Notes: generated from the sequence alone by a model not told the origin. A DNA stretch of 64,000 bases from Tabrizicola_A sp964393035 (GCA_964393035.1 CAYMRX010000001.1:248001-312000); one strand, 5' to 3'; shown: positions 53,332-62,378, numbered from the stretch's first letter. Translations and numbers: made by a program.

Positions 53332-54915
53332 ATGACCGCGCTCCGTGATGCCGCGATGAAGTCCAAGGCCTGGCCTTTTGAAGAAGCACGCGCTGTTCTC
53401 AAACGCTATGAAAAGAAAGACCCGGAAAAGGGCTATGTGCTGTTTGAAACCGGCTATGGCCCCTCGGGCCTGCCGCATATCGGCACCTTTGGCGAGGTGG
53501 CCCGCACGACGATGATCCGCCGCGCATTCGAGGTGATTTCCGACATCCCGACCCGGCTGATCTGTTTTTCCGACGATGTGGACGGCATGCGCAAGGTGCC
53601 GGAAAACGTGCCCCAGCAGGACATGCTGCGCCAGCACATGCAAAAGCCGCTGACCTCGGTGCCCGACCCTTACGGCGAGTTCGCCAGCTTCGGTCACCAC
53701 AACAACGCCATGCTGCGCCGGTTTCTCGATACCTTCGGCTTCCAGTATGATTTCATCTCGGCGACCGAATTCTACAAATCCGGCAAGTTCGACGACACCC
53801 TGCGGCTGGCCACCGAACGCTATGACGCGATCATGAAGATCATGCTGGCCTCCTTGCGCGATGAACGCCAGCAGACCTATTCCTGCTTCCTGCCGATCCA
53901 TCCCGAAACCGGTCGCGTCTTGTATGTGCCGATGAAGCACGTCGATGCCATCAATCACACCATCACCTTCGATGATGAGGATGGCCGCGAATGGACGCTT
54001 CCGGTCACCGGCGGCCATGTGAAGCTGCAATGGAAGCCCGATTTCGGCGCCCGCTGGGCGGCGCTGGATGTGGACTTTGAAATGTATGGCAAGGACCATT
54101 CGACCAACACGCCCATCTATGACGGGATCTGCGAGGTTCTGGGGGGCAAGAAGCCGAACCACATGACCTATGAGCTGTTCCTTGACGATGTCGGCCAGAA
54201 GATTTCCAAGTCGAAAGGCAATGGCCTGACGATCGACGAATGGCTGACCTATGCGGCCACGGAATCGCTGTCCTATTTCATGTATCAAAAGCCGAAAACC
54301 GCCAAGCGGATGCATTTTGATGTGATCCCCCGCGCGGTGGACGAATATCACCAGCAACTGCGCGCCTACCCCACGCAGGACATCGACGCGCAGGCCAACA
54401 ACCCGGTCTGGCACATCCACAACGGCAAACCGCCGGAATCGAAAATGGTGGTGCCGTTCTCGATGCTGCTCAATCTGGCCTCGGTGGCCGGGGCCAAGGA
54501 TGCCAAGGGGCTTTGGGGCTTTATCAAACGCTACGCGCCCGAGGCTTCTCCCGATGGCAACCCCGATCTGGACGCCGCCGCCGGCTTTGCCGTGCGCTAT
54601 TATGCCGACAAGATCGCCCCGACCCGGACCTTCCGCCTGCCCACCGATCAGGAGCGCAAGGCGATGGAAGATCTGCGCGCCCGTCTGGCGGCATGGGACG
54701 GCGGTCTGAACGACGAAGCCCTGCAATCCATGGTCTTCGCGGTCGGCAAGGACCACGGGTTTGAACCCCTGCGCGATTGGTTCAAGGCGCTTTACGAGGT
54801 GCTGCTTGGCGCCTCGGACGGCCCGCGTTTCGGCGGTTTCATCGCGCTTTACGGCGTCGAGGAAAGCATCGCGCTGATCGACAAGGGTCTTGCGGGGGCC
54901 TTGCAGGCCAGCTGA
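53332..54915 (+). CDS. lysS: Lysyl-tRNA synthetase, class I
   Basis: 527 residues. Archaeal-type class I enzyme, also called LysK, used by alphaproteobacteria. HIGT at residues 49-52 and KISKSKG at about 290 are the class I signatures; FSDDVDGMRKVPENVP is family specific. I chose ATG at 53332 because GAGG is 8 bases upstream; ATG 53326 is too close. It is followed by a strong terminator. Confidence 0.94.
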   Translation: MTALRDAAMKSKAWPFEEARAVLKRYEKKDPEKGYVLFETGYGPSGLPHIGTFGEVARTTMIRRAFEVISDIPTRLICFSDDVDGMRKVPENVPQQDMLRQHMQKPLTSVPDPYGEFASFGHHNNAMLRRFLDTFGFQYDFISATEFYKSGKFDDTLRLATERYDAIMKIMLASLRDERQQTYSCFLPIHPETGRVLYVPMKHVDAINHTITFDDEDGREWTLPVTGGHVKLQWKPDFGARWAALDVDFEMYGKDHSTNTPIYDGICEVLGGKKPNHMTYELFLDDVGQKISKSKGNGLTIDEWLTYAATESLSYFMYQKPKTAKRMHFDVIPRAVDEYHQQLRAYPTQDIDAQANNPVWHIHNGKPPESKMVVPFSMLLNLASVAGAKDAKGLWGFIKRYAPEASPDGNPDLDAAAGFAVRYYADKIAPTRTFRLPTDQERKAMEDLRARLAAWDGGLNDEALQSMVFAVGKDHGFEPLRDWFKALYEVLLGASDGPRFGGFIALYGVEESIALIDKGLAGALQAS

Positions 54916-54933
54916 TCACCCAAGCCTGATCCC

Positions 54934-54961
54934 AAAGGCCCGGTCTGCGAACCGGGCCTTT
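54934..54961 (+). terminator. Terminator after lysS
   Basis: Stem AAAGGCCCGGT / ACCGGGCCTTT with loop CTGCGA, then CCTTTT. Confidence 0.9.
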
Positions 54962-55009
54962 CCTTTTGGGCACCCGCGCTATTTCTTCCTTACCAAAAGG
55001 GAGATTGTC

Positions 55010-55414
55010 ATGCGCCTGCTTCTTGCCTGCCCATTCCTTGCAAGCCTGTTTCTCGCCCTGCCCGCCGCCGCGCAGGACGCACAAGTTCACAGCACGATCG
55101 AACGTCAGCTTCGGGCCTTTCAGGCGGATGACTTCACCACCGCCTTCACCTTTGCCTCGCCCACCATCAAATCCATCTTCGGCACACCTGAAAACTTTGG
55201 CCGCATGGTCACGCAAGGTTATCCGATGGTGCATCGCCCCGGCGCGGTGAAGATGCTGGAGCTGCGCGAGGTTGCGGGGGGACTGTGGCAAAGGGTGATG
55301 ATCACCGACGCCACCGGCAAAACGCATTTGCTTGACTATCAAATGGTCAAAACGCCCGAAGGCTGGCAGATCAACGCCGTTCACTTATTGCAATCGGCAG
55401 GTCTGGGGGCCTGA
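55010..55414 (+). CDS. Secreted DUF4864 protein
   Basis: 134 residues, signal peptide to about residue 22 (ALPAAAQ). The remainder, IERQLRAFQADDFTTAFTFASP and LDYQMVKTPEGWQINAV, is the DUF4864 NTF2-like fold. No function known. Confidence 0.82.
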   Translation: MRLLLACPFLASLFLALPAAAQDAQVHSTIERQLRAFQADDFTTAFTFASPTIKSIFGTPENFGRMVTQGYPMVHRPGAVKMLELREVAGGLWQRVMITDATGKTHLLDYQMVKTPEGWQINAVHLLQSAGLGA

Positions 55415-55462
55415 CGGCGCAAGTTGAGTATTTGCAAAGGCGCAAATCCAAGGGCTTGCGCT

Positions 55463-55990
55463 TCACGCCCCCTTGGGGCGATGGGCTTTGATGACGGCCG
55501 GATCCGTTTCAATGCGCGCCGCCCCGATCAGGTCTAGGCAGTAGGGCACAGCGGCAAAGACGGCCTCAAGGCTGGTTGAAATCGCATTGGGGCTGCCGGG
55601 CAACGTGATGATCAGCGTTTTGCCGCGCACCCCGGCCCCTTGGCGCGACAGGATGGCGGTGGCGACCACCTTGCCATTGGCGGCCCGCATCGCCTCACCA
55701 AAACCGGGCAAGTCAAAGGTGATGACATCGGCCACAGCCTCGGGCGTCTGGTCGCGCGGGCTGGGGCCGGTGCCGCCGGTGGCAAGGATCAGATCGGCAC
55801 CCCAAACGTCGGCCAGATCGGTCAGCGCGGCGGCCACCTCGGCCCGGCCATCCGGCGTGATGCGGCGCAGGATTTCGATCGGGGTGATGATGACACGGCG
55901 CAGCCAGTCTTCGCAGGCCGGGCCGCCGCGATCTTCGTATTCGCCCCGGGACGCACGGTCCGATACGGTCAGAATGGCGATCTTGGCCAT
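55463..55990 (-). CDS. mog: Molybdopterin adenylyltransferase
   Basis: 175 residues. Adenylylates molybdopterin before molybdenum insertion. AILTVSDRASRGEYEDRGGP, ILATGGTGPSPRDQTPEA and the LPGSPNAISTS motif match MogA/MoaB. Start MAKIAILTV at 55990. Follows the phosphatase gene by 20 bases; moaD/moaE are 19 kb away in this window. Confidence 0.92.
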   Translation of the reverse strand: MAKIAILTVSDRASRGEYEDRGGPACEDWLRRVIITPIEILRRITPDGRAEVAAALTDLADVWGADLILATGGTGPSPRDQTPEAVADVITFDLPGFGEAMRAANGKVVATAILSRQGAGVRGKTLIITLPGSPNAISTSLEAVFAAVPYCLDLIGAARIETDPAVIKAHRPKGA

Positions 55991-56010
55991 GGGAAACTCC
56001 TGTCTTTGCC

Positions 56011-56499
56011 TCAGGCTTCGCGCCAAAGGTCGGGAAGATCAACCCCCGCCGCCCAACGCATCTGCGCCTTGGTTTCCACCGCACAAGGCCGCGTGGCGCG
56101 CAATCGGGCAAGGGCGGCTTCCGGTGCTTCGCCCGCTTCGACCATCAGTCGCAGAAGAATCATCCCCGACCGACCGCAGCCGCCCATGCAATGCACGACG
56201 ATCCGGTCGGCGGCCAGAAGGTGGGCGGAAAGCGCGGGCCAGTTTTCCCGCAAGGCGCGGGGCGGGGTGCCAAAGTCGGGGATCGGCAGATGCAGCCATT
56301 CCACCCCCGCCGCAGCCAGATCGACAGGCAGGCTTGCCGCCCCCCGCGCCGCCAGTTCTCCCGTTTCGGCCAAGGTCACGACCAGACCCGGCGACCACGC
56401 CAAGAGAGCCGCGAGATCGCCCGCGTAATCCCCCAGACGGCCCGGCATCGGGCAAATCCCCCGCATCCGGCCTGCTATTTCGATACTGGCAATCTCCAT
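56011..56499 (-). CDS. Dual-specificity/tyrosine phosphatase-like protein
   Basis: 162 residues. The phosphate loop HCMGGCGRSG (C104, R110) fits H-C-x5-R-S, and IPDFGTP gives the general-acid Asp (D75). Most like CDKN3-type small phosphatases. Substrate unknown; operon with mog by proximity. Divergent from dnaX with 70 bases between starts. Confidence 0.87.
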   Translation of the reverse strand: MEIASIEIAGRMRGICPMPGRLGDYAGDLAALLAWSPGLVVTLAETGELAARGAASLPVDLAAAGVEWLHLPIPDFGTPPRALRENWPALSAHLLAADRIVVHCMGGCGRSGMILLRLMVEAGEAPEAALARLRATRPCAVETKAQMRWAAGVDLPDLWREA

Positions 56500-56569
56500 C
56501 CCTGCCCTTCCAGTTTACCTTGAAGCCCCAAGCGCCTAGTCTCATCCCTGACGAATCCCGCGAGGCATC

Positions 56570-58342
56570 ATGTCTGACACGCCCGAGCAAGCCTATCAGG
56601 TTCTTGCCCGCAAATACCGCCCTGAAACCTTTGCCGATCTGGTCGGGCAAGAGGCCATGGTGCGCACGCTGAAAAACGCCTTCGCGGCGGACCGGATCGC
56701 GCATGCCTTCATCATGACCGGCATCCGGGGAACCGGAAAAACCACAACGGCACGGATCATCGCCAAGGGGCTGAATTGCGTCGGCCCCGATGGCACGGGA
56801 GGGCCGACGACCGAACCTTGCGGCAAGTGCGAGCCTTGCCGCGCCATTGCCGAAGGCCGCCATGTTGATGTGATGGAGATGGACGCCGCCTCCCGCACCG
56901 GTGTGGGCGATATCCGGGAAATCATTGATTCCGTTCACTATCGGGCCGCCTCCGCGCGGTTCAAGGTTTATATCATCGACGAAGTGCATATGCTGTCGAC
57001 CGCCGCCTTCAACGCGCTGTTGAAGACGCTGGAAGAACCGCCTGCGCATGTGAAATTCATCTTTGCCACCACCGAAATTCGCAAAGTTCCGGTCACGGTC
57101 CTGTCGCGGTGTCAAAGGTTCGACCTGAAGCGGATCGAGCCCGAGGTGATGATGGGCCTCTTGTCCAAGATCGCCACATCCGAAGGGGCGGCGATCACCG
57201 AAGGCGCCTTGGCGCTGATTACGCGGGCGGCCGAAGGCTCGGCCCGCGATGCGACCAGCTTGCTTGATCAGGCGATTTCCAATGGGGCCGGCGAAACCAG
57301 CGCCGATCAGGTGCGCGCCATGCTGGGGCTGGCCGACCGGGGCCGGGTCTTGGACCTGTTCGACATGATCCTGCGGGGGGCTGCACCGGAAGCCTTGGCG
57401 GAACTGGCGGCCCAATATGCCGATGGGGCCGATCCGATGGCCGTCTTGCGCGATCTGGCCGAGATCACCCATTGGATTTCCGTCATCAAGATCACGCCCG
57501 AGGCCGCGGAAGACCCCACGACCCCGCCCGAGGAACGCATGCGCGGGCTGGAGATGGCGGGGCGCCTGCCGATGCGGGTTTTGTCGCGCATGTGGCAAAT
57601 GCTTTTGAAAGCCATCGAGGAGGTGGCTCTGGCCCCGAATGCCATGATGGCCGCCGAAATGGCCGTGATCCGCCTGACCCATGTGGCCGATCTGCCCGAC
57701 CCCGAAACGCTGGTGAAAAAGCTGCAATCGCAACCGGCCCCCGGCCCCATGCCGGGCGGAATGGCGGGGGGGGCACCTGCGGGCGGCAATTACGGCGGCC
57801 CGAATGGCGGCACCATGCATGCCCCGATGATGGGCGCGGCCCAGGCCCCGATGCGCGGCCCCACCATGATGGGCGGGCAGGCGACGGCGTTGGCGCAGGC
57901 CCCGGCCGTTCCCCTGCCGACCTTTCAGCATGTCGTCGATCTGATCCGCGAAAAGCGCGACATGCTTCTTTTGAAAGAGATCGAGGACGGGGTGAAGCTG
58001 GTGCGCTATGCCCCCGGCCGGGTCGAGTTTCAGCCCAGCCCCCTTGCCCGCCCTGACCTTGCCGCTCGGCTGTCGCAGCGGCTTCAGGGCTGGACCGGCA
58101 GCCGCTGGGGTATCTCGGTCGTCAACGAGGGTGGCGCAGCAACCCTGGCCGAGGAGCGTGACGCCGAGGAGAACGCCGCCCGGGCCGAGGCTTTGGAGAA
58201 CCCCTTGGTCAAGGCCGTGCTGGCCGCCTTTCCCGGCGCAAAAATCGCTGAAATCCGCACAGCAGAGGCAATGGCCGCAGTGGCGCAGGCCGAAGCCCTG
58301 CCCGAGGTGGAAGACGAATGGGATCCGTTCGAGGATTCCTGA
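56570..58342 (+). CDS. dnaX: DNA polymerase III subunit tau (and possibly gamma)
   Basis: 590 residues. Clamp-loader ATPase: Walker A GIRGTGKTT (51-59), zinc site in CGKCEPC, Walker B IIDEVHM, SRC motif LSRCQRF. A linker rich in Gly, Met and Pro (about residues 388-435) is followed by the tau-specific C-terminal domain that binds polymerase and helicase. An eight-G run at 57766-57773 lies in the linker. Followed by ybaB and recR in the classical order. Confidence 0.95.
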   Translation: MSDTPEQAYQVLARKYRPETFADLVGQEAMVRTLKNAFAADRIAHAFIMTGIRGTGKTTTARIIAKGLNCVGPDGTGGPTTEPCGKCEPCRAIAEGRHVDVMEMDAASRTGVGDIREIIDSVHYRAASARFKVYIIDEVHMLSTAAFNALLKTLEEPPAHVKFIFATTEIRKVPVTVLSRCQRFDLKRIEPEVMMGLLSKIATSEGAAITEGALALITRAAEGSARDATSLLDQAISNGAGETSADQVRAMLGLADRGRVLDLFDMILRGAAPEALAELAAQYADGADPMAVLRDLAEITHWISVIKITPEAAEDPTTPPEERMRGLEMAGRLPMRVLSRMWQMLLKAIEEVALAPNAMMAAEMAVIRLTHVADLPDPETLVKKLQSQPAPGPMPGGMAGGAPAGGNYGGPNGGTMHAPMMGAAQAPMRGPTMMGGQATALAQAPAVPLPTFQHVVDLIREKRDMLLLKEIEDGVKLVRYAPGRVEFQPSPLARPDLAARLSQRLQGWTGSRWGISVVNEGGAATLAEERDAEENAARAEALENPLVKAVLAAFPGAKIAEIRTAEAMAAVAQAEALPEVEDEWDPFEDS

Positions 58343-58408
58343 TCCGGGCTGTCTTGCCCGCCCCGCCCCGCGCGCATATCTTCTGGGTCGAACAACCGGA
58401 GTGACCAG

Positions 58409-58753
58409 ATGCTGAAAGGCTTGGGCGGGCTTGGCGACATGGCCAAGATGATGAAGGCAGCGCAAGAGGCGCAGGCCAAGATGGGCGAGTTGCAGCAGGA
58501 TCTTGCCCGCATCGTCGTGGTGGGTGAGGCGGGCGCGGGACTGGTCAAGGTGCGCGCCACGGCCAAGGGGCAGATCACCGGATTGGACATTGACCCCTCT
58601 ATTCTGGTGCCTTCGGAAAAAGAGGTCATCGAAGACCTGATCCTTGCCGCCCTGAATGATGCGCAAGCCAAAGCCGCCGCGCGGACCGAACAGGAAATGG
58701 GCAAGCTGACGCAAAGCCTTGGTCTGCCCGCCGATTTCAAACTGCCCTTCTAA
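58409..58753 (+). CDS. YbaB/EbfC nucleoid-associated protein
   Basis: 114 residues, MLKGLGGLGDMAKMMKAAQEAQAKM then VKVRATAKGQITGLDIDPS. Dimeric DNA-binding protein, always between dnaX and recR. Start at 58409 with CCGGAG upstream. Confidence 0.94.
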   Translation: MLKGLGGLGDMAKMMKAAQEAQAKMGELQQDLARIVVVGEAGAGLVKVRATAKGQITGLDIDPSILVPSEKEVIEDLILAALNDAQAKAAARTEQEMGKLTQSLGLPADFKLPF

Positions 58754-58756
58754 GCG

Positions 58757-59353
58757 ATGGACGGCACCCGCGACATCGAGGCCCTGATCGAACTGATGGC
58801 CCGCTTGCCGGGGCTTGGCCCGCGTTCGGCCCGGCGCGCGGTCTTGGCGCTTTTGAAAAAGCGTGGGCAATTGATGGCGCCCTTGGCCCAAGCCATGGCA
58901 ACGGTGGCGCTGAATGCCCGCGATTGCACCGTCTGCGGCAATATCGGCACGGCGGACCTGTGCCCGATCTGTGCCGATCCTGCCCGCGCCACCGGCGAGA
59001 TTTGCGTGGTGGAAGATGTGGCAGACCTTTGGGCGATGGAGCGCGGTCAATCCTTCAAGGGGCGCTATCACGTTCTGGGTGGCACGCTTTCCGCGCTCGA
59101 TTCCATCGGGCCTGAGGAACTTGGCATCCCGCGTCTGGCGGCACGGGTGACCCGAGAAGGCACGCGCGAGGTTATTCTGGCGCTGAATGCAACCGTCGAT
59201 GGCCAGACCACCGCGCATTACATCGCCGATGCTTTGGCGGACAGCGCAGCGCAGATCACCAGCCTTGCCCAAGGCGTGCCGGTCGGCGGCGAACTGGATT
59301 ATCTTGACGATGGCACCATCGGCGCCGCCCTGCGGGCCCGGCGCACATTCTGA
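58757..59353 (+). CDS. recR: Recombination mediator RecR
   Basis: 198 residues. HhH LPGLGPRSARR near residue 15, zinc finger CTVCGNIGTADLCPIC (about 56-71), TOPRIM from VVEDVADLW, Walker-like GGTLSALD. Works with RecO/RecF in gap repair. Three bases after ybaB. Confidence 0.95.
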   Translation: MDGTRDIEALIELMARLPGLGPRSARRAVLALLKKRGQLMAPLAQAMATVALNARDCTVCGNIGTADLCPICADPARATGEICVVEDVADLWAMERGQSFKGRYHVLGGTLSALDSIGPEELGIPRLAARVTREGTREVILALNATVDGQTTAHYIADALADSAAQITSLAQGVPVGGELDYLDDGTIGAALRARRTF

Positions 59354-59447
59354 CAGCGACCGGCCGCCCCACAAACTCTCCCTGCTTCTGCCACGTTCTT
59401 GCCTCAATCTGCCCTGATCAATGTTCACCAGAGAACAGGAGGTCACG

Positions 59448-59645
59448 ATGGCAGCAGTCGTATTGATTTTCGGCGGAACCGCTGGGTTCATCTCGGCTCT
59501 GACCGCGCTGGTCCTGTTCAACGCAAGCTGGGTTTTCGCACTCGCCCTGTGGTCTTTGGGGGGCGTTGCCATCGCCGCGATGCTGGTGGCCCTTGCGATG
59601 GCCCTGCGGGCACCGGAACCGCAATTCGACCCGGAACACGCCTAA
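59448..59645 (+). CDS. Small membrane protein of unknown function
   Basis: 65 residues, two transmembrane helices (about 2-23 and 29-51) and a short acidic tail EPQFDPEHA. Perfect AGGAGGT 5 bases before ATG 59448; ATG 59421 would lie upstream of that site. No known family. Confidence 0.72.
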   Translation: MAAVVLIFGGTAGFISALTALVLFNASWVFALALWSLGGVAIAAMLVALAMALRAPEPQFDPEHA

Positions 59646-59686
59646 GACCGATCCCCTCAGGCAGGGTTGGGGCGCTGAGATAGCCC

Positions 59687-59717
59687 TTGATCCAAATGCC
59701 GTTAGCCCCCATATAAC
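59687..59717 (+). promoter_or_regulatory. Promoter candidate for the cold-shock gene
   Basis: TTGATC (59687-59692) and CATATAAC (59710-59717), spacer 17-18 depending on the -10 hexamer chosen. A start near 59724 gives a leader of about 110 bases, rich in GC inverted repeats, similar to the long CspA leaders that sense cold. Confidence 0.45.
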
Positions 59718-59836
59718 GCGGGCTAGGTTATCTCTACTCGATCTCTGTCTCCGTTTTCGGCCACAGCATTCGACCAAAAGCTGACTGGCCGGGCCGCTGC
59801 AATTTCGCGGGTGGCATTATGACAGGAGACATCACG

Positions 59837-60043
59837 ATGGCTAAGGGCACCGTGAAATGGTTCAATGAAACCAAAGGCTACGGCTTCATCGCCCCGGAAG
59901 GCGGCAAGAAGGACGTTTTCGTTCACATCACCGCGCTGGAGCGCGCTGGTCTGCGTTCGCTGAAGGACGGCCAGCCGGTCACGTTCGACATCGAAGCTGG
60001 CCGTGACGGCCGCGAATCGGCGACCAATCTGGCCTTGGCCTGA
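59837..60043 (+). CDS. Cold-shock protein (CspA family)
   Basis: 68 residues, single CSD. RNP1 KGYGFIAP and RNP2 VFVHITAL are intact. Binds single-stranded RNA and DNA. Start MAKGTVKWF at 59837; the frame from 59819 is six codons longer. Long leader before it and a terminator after it. Confidence 0.95.
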   Translation: MAKGTVKWFNETKGYGFIAPEGGKKDVFVHITALERAGLRSLKDGQPVTFDIEAGRDGRESATNLALA

Positions 60044-60065
60044 TTTATCGACGCGACGAAAGTCG

Positions 60066-60096
60066 AAAAGGGGTGGGCTTAGGCCCGCCCCTTTTT
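60066..60096 (+). terminator. Terminator after the cold-shock gene
   Basis: AAAAGGGGTGGGC pairs with GCCCGCCCCTTTT (one wobble), then T. It is also in position to end the convergent receiver-like gene. Confidence 0.85.
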
Positions 60097-60107
60097 CATT
60101 TTGAAGA

Positions 60108-60545
60108 TCAACTGGCGCGGGCGAACAGCAGCCGTTCTTGCAAAGCATGTTCGAACCCGACACGCAGCGCGACCGAACTGAGCGGCGCACGCAGGACCGT
60201 CGGTTCATAGCGGCTGGTCGGAAACTGCTGTTCCGACGTTTCGCGGCTGATGAGAAGCGTCGGAATACAGCGTCCCGTCGCGGTCAAAAGCGCATGTGCC
60301 CGTTTGCCCAAAGCAAGGCCGCCTGCGCAATCGCAATCCATCACGATCAATTCCAGCTCTTCCGGGCCATCCACCACCCAATCAAGGGCCGAATAGACAT
60401 CCTCAATCACCTCAACCCGGCAGCCAAGCCCGGCAAGCCGTTGCAGCAGGGGGCTGTTCGCGCCGCGATCAGAGATAAGCAAGGCCCGAATGCCGAAGCC
60501 GACCACGGTGGATTGCTGATGATCGAAAGAGTTTAAGAGATTCAT
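60108..60545 (-). CDS. Degenerate receiver-like protein
   Basis: 145 residues. Pattern of a response-regulator receiver: ALLISDRGANSPLLQRL (acidic D26), ELIVMDCDCAG (D70 in place of the phospho-Asp), TLLISRETS. The invariant Lys-Pro is replaced by RAPL, so phosphorylation-dependent signalling is doubtful. No output domain. A perfect CtrA box lies 13 bases before its start. Confidence 0.7.
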   Translation of the reverse strand: MNLLNSFDHQQSTVVGFGIRALLISDRGANSPLLQRLAGLGCRVEVIEDVYSALDWVVDGPEELELIVMDCDCAGGLALGKRAHALLTATGRCIPTLLISRETSEQQFPTSRYEPTVLRAPLSSVALRVGFEHALQERLLFARAS

Positions 60546-60558
60546 CGTGATTGCCCCG

Positions 60559-60573
60559 TTAACCCGTGCTTAA
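60559..60573. promoter_or_regulatory. CtrA box (TTAA-N7-TTAA)
   Basis: TTAA CCCGTGC TTAA, a full CtrA site with the standard spacing, 13 bases before the receiver-like gene and 150 bases before the esterase. A further TTAAGGTTAA lies at 60621-60630. So close to the ATG, it suggests repression, or activation of the plus-strand side. Confidence 0.65.
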
Positions 60574-60585
60574 GGGATGCCAGCC

Positions 60586-60610
60586 AATTGTGCCCGAATT
60601 CGGGACAATT
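60586..60610. promoter_or_regulatory. Nearly perfect 25-base palindrome beside the CtrA box
   Basis: AATTGT / ACAATT flank CCCGAATTCGGG, with one extra G at 60592. It could be a dimer-binding operator of unknown regulator. Confidence 0.45.
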
Positions 60611-60723
60611 TCTGGCAAGCTTAAGGTTAATTCAGCCAATCCTTGGCCATTGCCGCATCCCGGCTTTGACGTCATGCTGTGGGTGGCCCGCCACCAGCCC
60701 AATGCATCGTCCCGGACCCCAGC

Positions 60724-61632
60724 ATGACAGACATTGATTACAAAACCCTTATCGACGCCCCGACCTGGGCCTTTATCGAGGCCACCAACGCCTCTTATCC
60801 CCCCGATACCGCCAGCCTGACCATCGCCGACCAACGCGCGATCTATGATCGGATGTGCCGGGTGTTCCACCGCGGCTATCCGCCGGGCCTGTCGGCCCGC
60901 GATGAGCCAATCGCGGGGGTGCCCTGCCGTATCTATGCCGGGGCCGCGCCGACAGTGATCTATCTGCATGGCGGGGGATATGTGGTGGGCGGCCTGCACA
61001 GCCACGACGATGTTTGCGCCGAAATCTGCGACCGCACCGGGTTGCAGGTGATCGCGGTCGACTATCGACTGTCGCCCGAACATCTGCACCCGGCAGCCTT
61101 TGACGATGTGTGCGCCGTCATCCGTGCCGTGCCGGGGCCGGTGGTGTTGGCGGGGGATTCCGCGGGGGGAAATCTGGCTGCCGCGGCCGGCCATGCCCTG
61201 CGGGGCAGCCAGATACGGATTTTGGGACAGGTGCTGATCTACCCCGGCCTTGGGGGCGACATCAACAAGGGCAGCTATCTGGCCCATGCCCATGCCCCGA
61301 TGCTCAGCCGCGATGATGTGTTGTTTTACAAGGACATCCGCCATGGCGGCCCGCCGCCCGAGGATGACCCGACCGTCCATCCCTTGCGCGATCGCGACTT
61401 CTCTAACCTGCCCCCGACATTGGCGATCAGCGCCGAATGTGACCCTTTGGCCGATGATGCCCGCGATTATGCCGCCCGCATCACCGCCGCCGGAGGGCGG
61501 GCGGAATGGGTGAATGAGCCGGGCCTTGTGCATGGCTATCTGCGCGCCCGCGCAACCGTGCCCCGCGCCGCCGCCAGCTTTGCCCGCATCGTCAATGCCA
61601 TTTCCCGCTTTGCCAAAGGAGATCAGCCATGA
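60724..61632 (+). CDS. Alpha/beta hydrolase, HSL-like esterase
   Basis: 302 residues. HGGGYVVGG oxyanion motif (about 82), nucleophile GDSAGGN (about 143), Asp in ECDPLADDARD and His in GLVHGYL. Hormone-sensitive-lipase family. Coupled to the aldolase by a four-base overlap, so both may act on one carbon source. Confidence 0.87.
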   Translation: MTDIDYKTLIDAPTWAFIEATNASYPPDTASLTIADQRAIYDRMCRVFHRGYPPGLSARDEPIAGVPCRIYAGAAPTVIYLHGGGYVVGGLHSHDDVCAEICDRTGLQVIAVDYRLSPEHLHPAAFDDVCAVIRAVPGPVVLAGDSAGGNLAAAAGHALRGSQIRILGQVLIYPGLGGDINKGSYLAHAHAPMLSRDDVLFYKDIRHGGPPPEDDPTVHPLRDRDFSNLPPTLAISAECDPLADDARDYAARITAAGGRAEWVNEPGLVHGYLRARATVPRAAASFARIVNAISRFAKGDQP

Positions 61633-62378
61633 ACAAACCCATCGCCAACCTGACGCATTGGGCCGAGCGGGTGGACATGGCCGCCGCCTTTCGCTGGGCC
61701 GCGCGGTTGAACATGCATGAGGCGGTGGCGAACCACTTCTCATTGGCGGTGAACGGGGACGGCACCCGGTTCCTCATCAACCCGAACGGACGGCATTTCA
61801 GCCGGATCACGGCATCCAGCCTTGTGGAGATTGACGCGAACGATCCGAATACCATGACACGGCCCGACGCGCCGGACCCGACCGCCTGGGGTCTGCATGG
61901 CTCCATCCACCGCGCTCTGCCCCATGCCCGTTGCGTTTGCCACGTTCATTCCATTCACGCCACCGTGCTGGCCAGCCTTGCCGATTCGCGCCTGCCGGCG
62001 ATTGACCAGAACACGGCCATGTTCTTTGGCCGCCATGTGGTCGACGACCATTACGGTGGCATGGCGTTCGAGGAAGAAGGCGCGCGCTGTGCGGCAATGC
62101 TGGCGGACCCCAAGGTGACGACCATGGTGATGGGCAATCATGGCGTCTTGGTCATCGGCCAAACCGTGGCCGAGGCCTTCAACCGGCTTTATTATTTCGA
62201 ACGCGCGGCCGAAACCTATATCCGCGCCTTGCAGACTGGACAGGCCTTGCGGGTTCTGCCCGATGCCATTGCCGAAAAAACCGCGCAGGAATGGGAAGCC
62301 TACCCCGGCTTTGCCGAGGCGCATCTGCGGGAAATGAAGGGGATATTGGACGAAGAAGGGTCGAGCTATTCCGCCTGA
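61629..62378 (+). CDS. Class II aldolase/adducin family protein
   Basis: 249 residues. Metal ligands in CVCHVHSIHATVLA and GNHGVLVIG. The family includes fuculose-phosphate aldolases, but this long version resembles adducin-like members of unknown activity. Overlaps the esterase end as ATGA. Confidence 0.85.
   Translation: MNKPIANLTHWAERVDMAAAFRWAARLNMHEAVANHFSLAVNGDGTRFLINPNGRHFSRITASSLVEIDANDPNTMTRPDAPDPTAWGLHGSIHRALPHARCVCHVHSIHATVLASLADSRLPAIDQNTAMFFGRHVVDDHYGGMAFEEEGARCAAMLADPKVTTMVMGNHGVLVIGQTVAEAFNRLYYFERAAETYIRALQTGQALRVLPDAIAEKTAQEWEAYPGFAEAHLREMKGILDEEGSSYSA

Noticed and set aside
57713..57722. GAAAAAG in dnaX as an E. coli-type -1 frameshift site
   Set aside because: The heptamer is G AAA AAG rather than A AAA AAG, and the -1 frame stays open for more than 100 codons, so no gamma-like product would result.
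56039..59572. A 1,177-codon open frame on the minus strand opposite dnaX, ybaB and recR
   Set aside because: It is antisense to three well-recognised genes, has no family resemblance and contains the low-complexity Arg/Gly/His composition typical of frames opposite GC-rich coding DNA.
60589..60607. TGT-N13-ACA resembling a PpsR/CrtJ site
   Set aside because: The PpsR spacing is twelve bases, and no photosynthesis gene is nearby.
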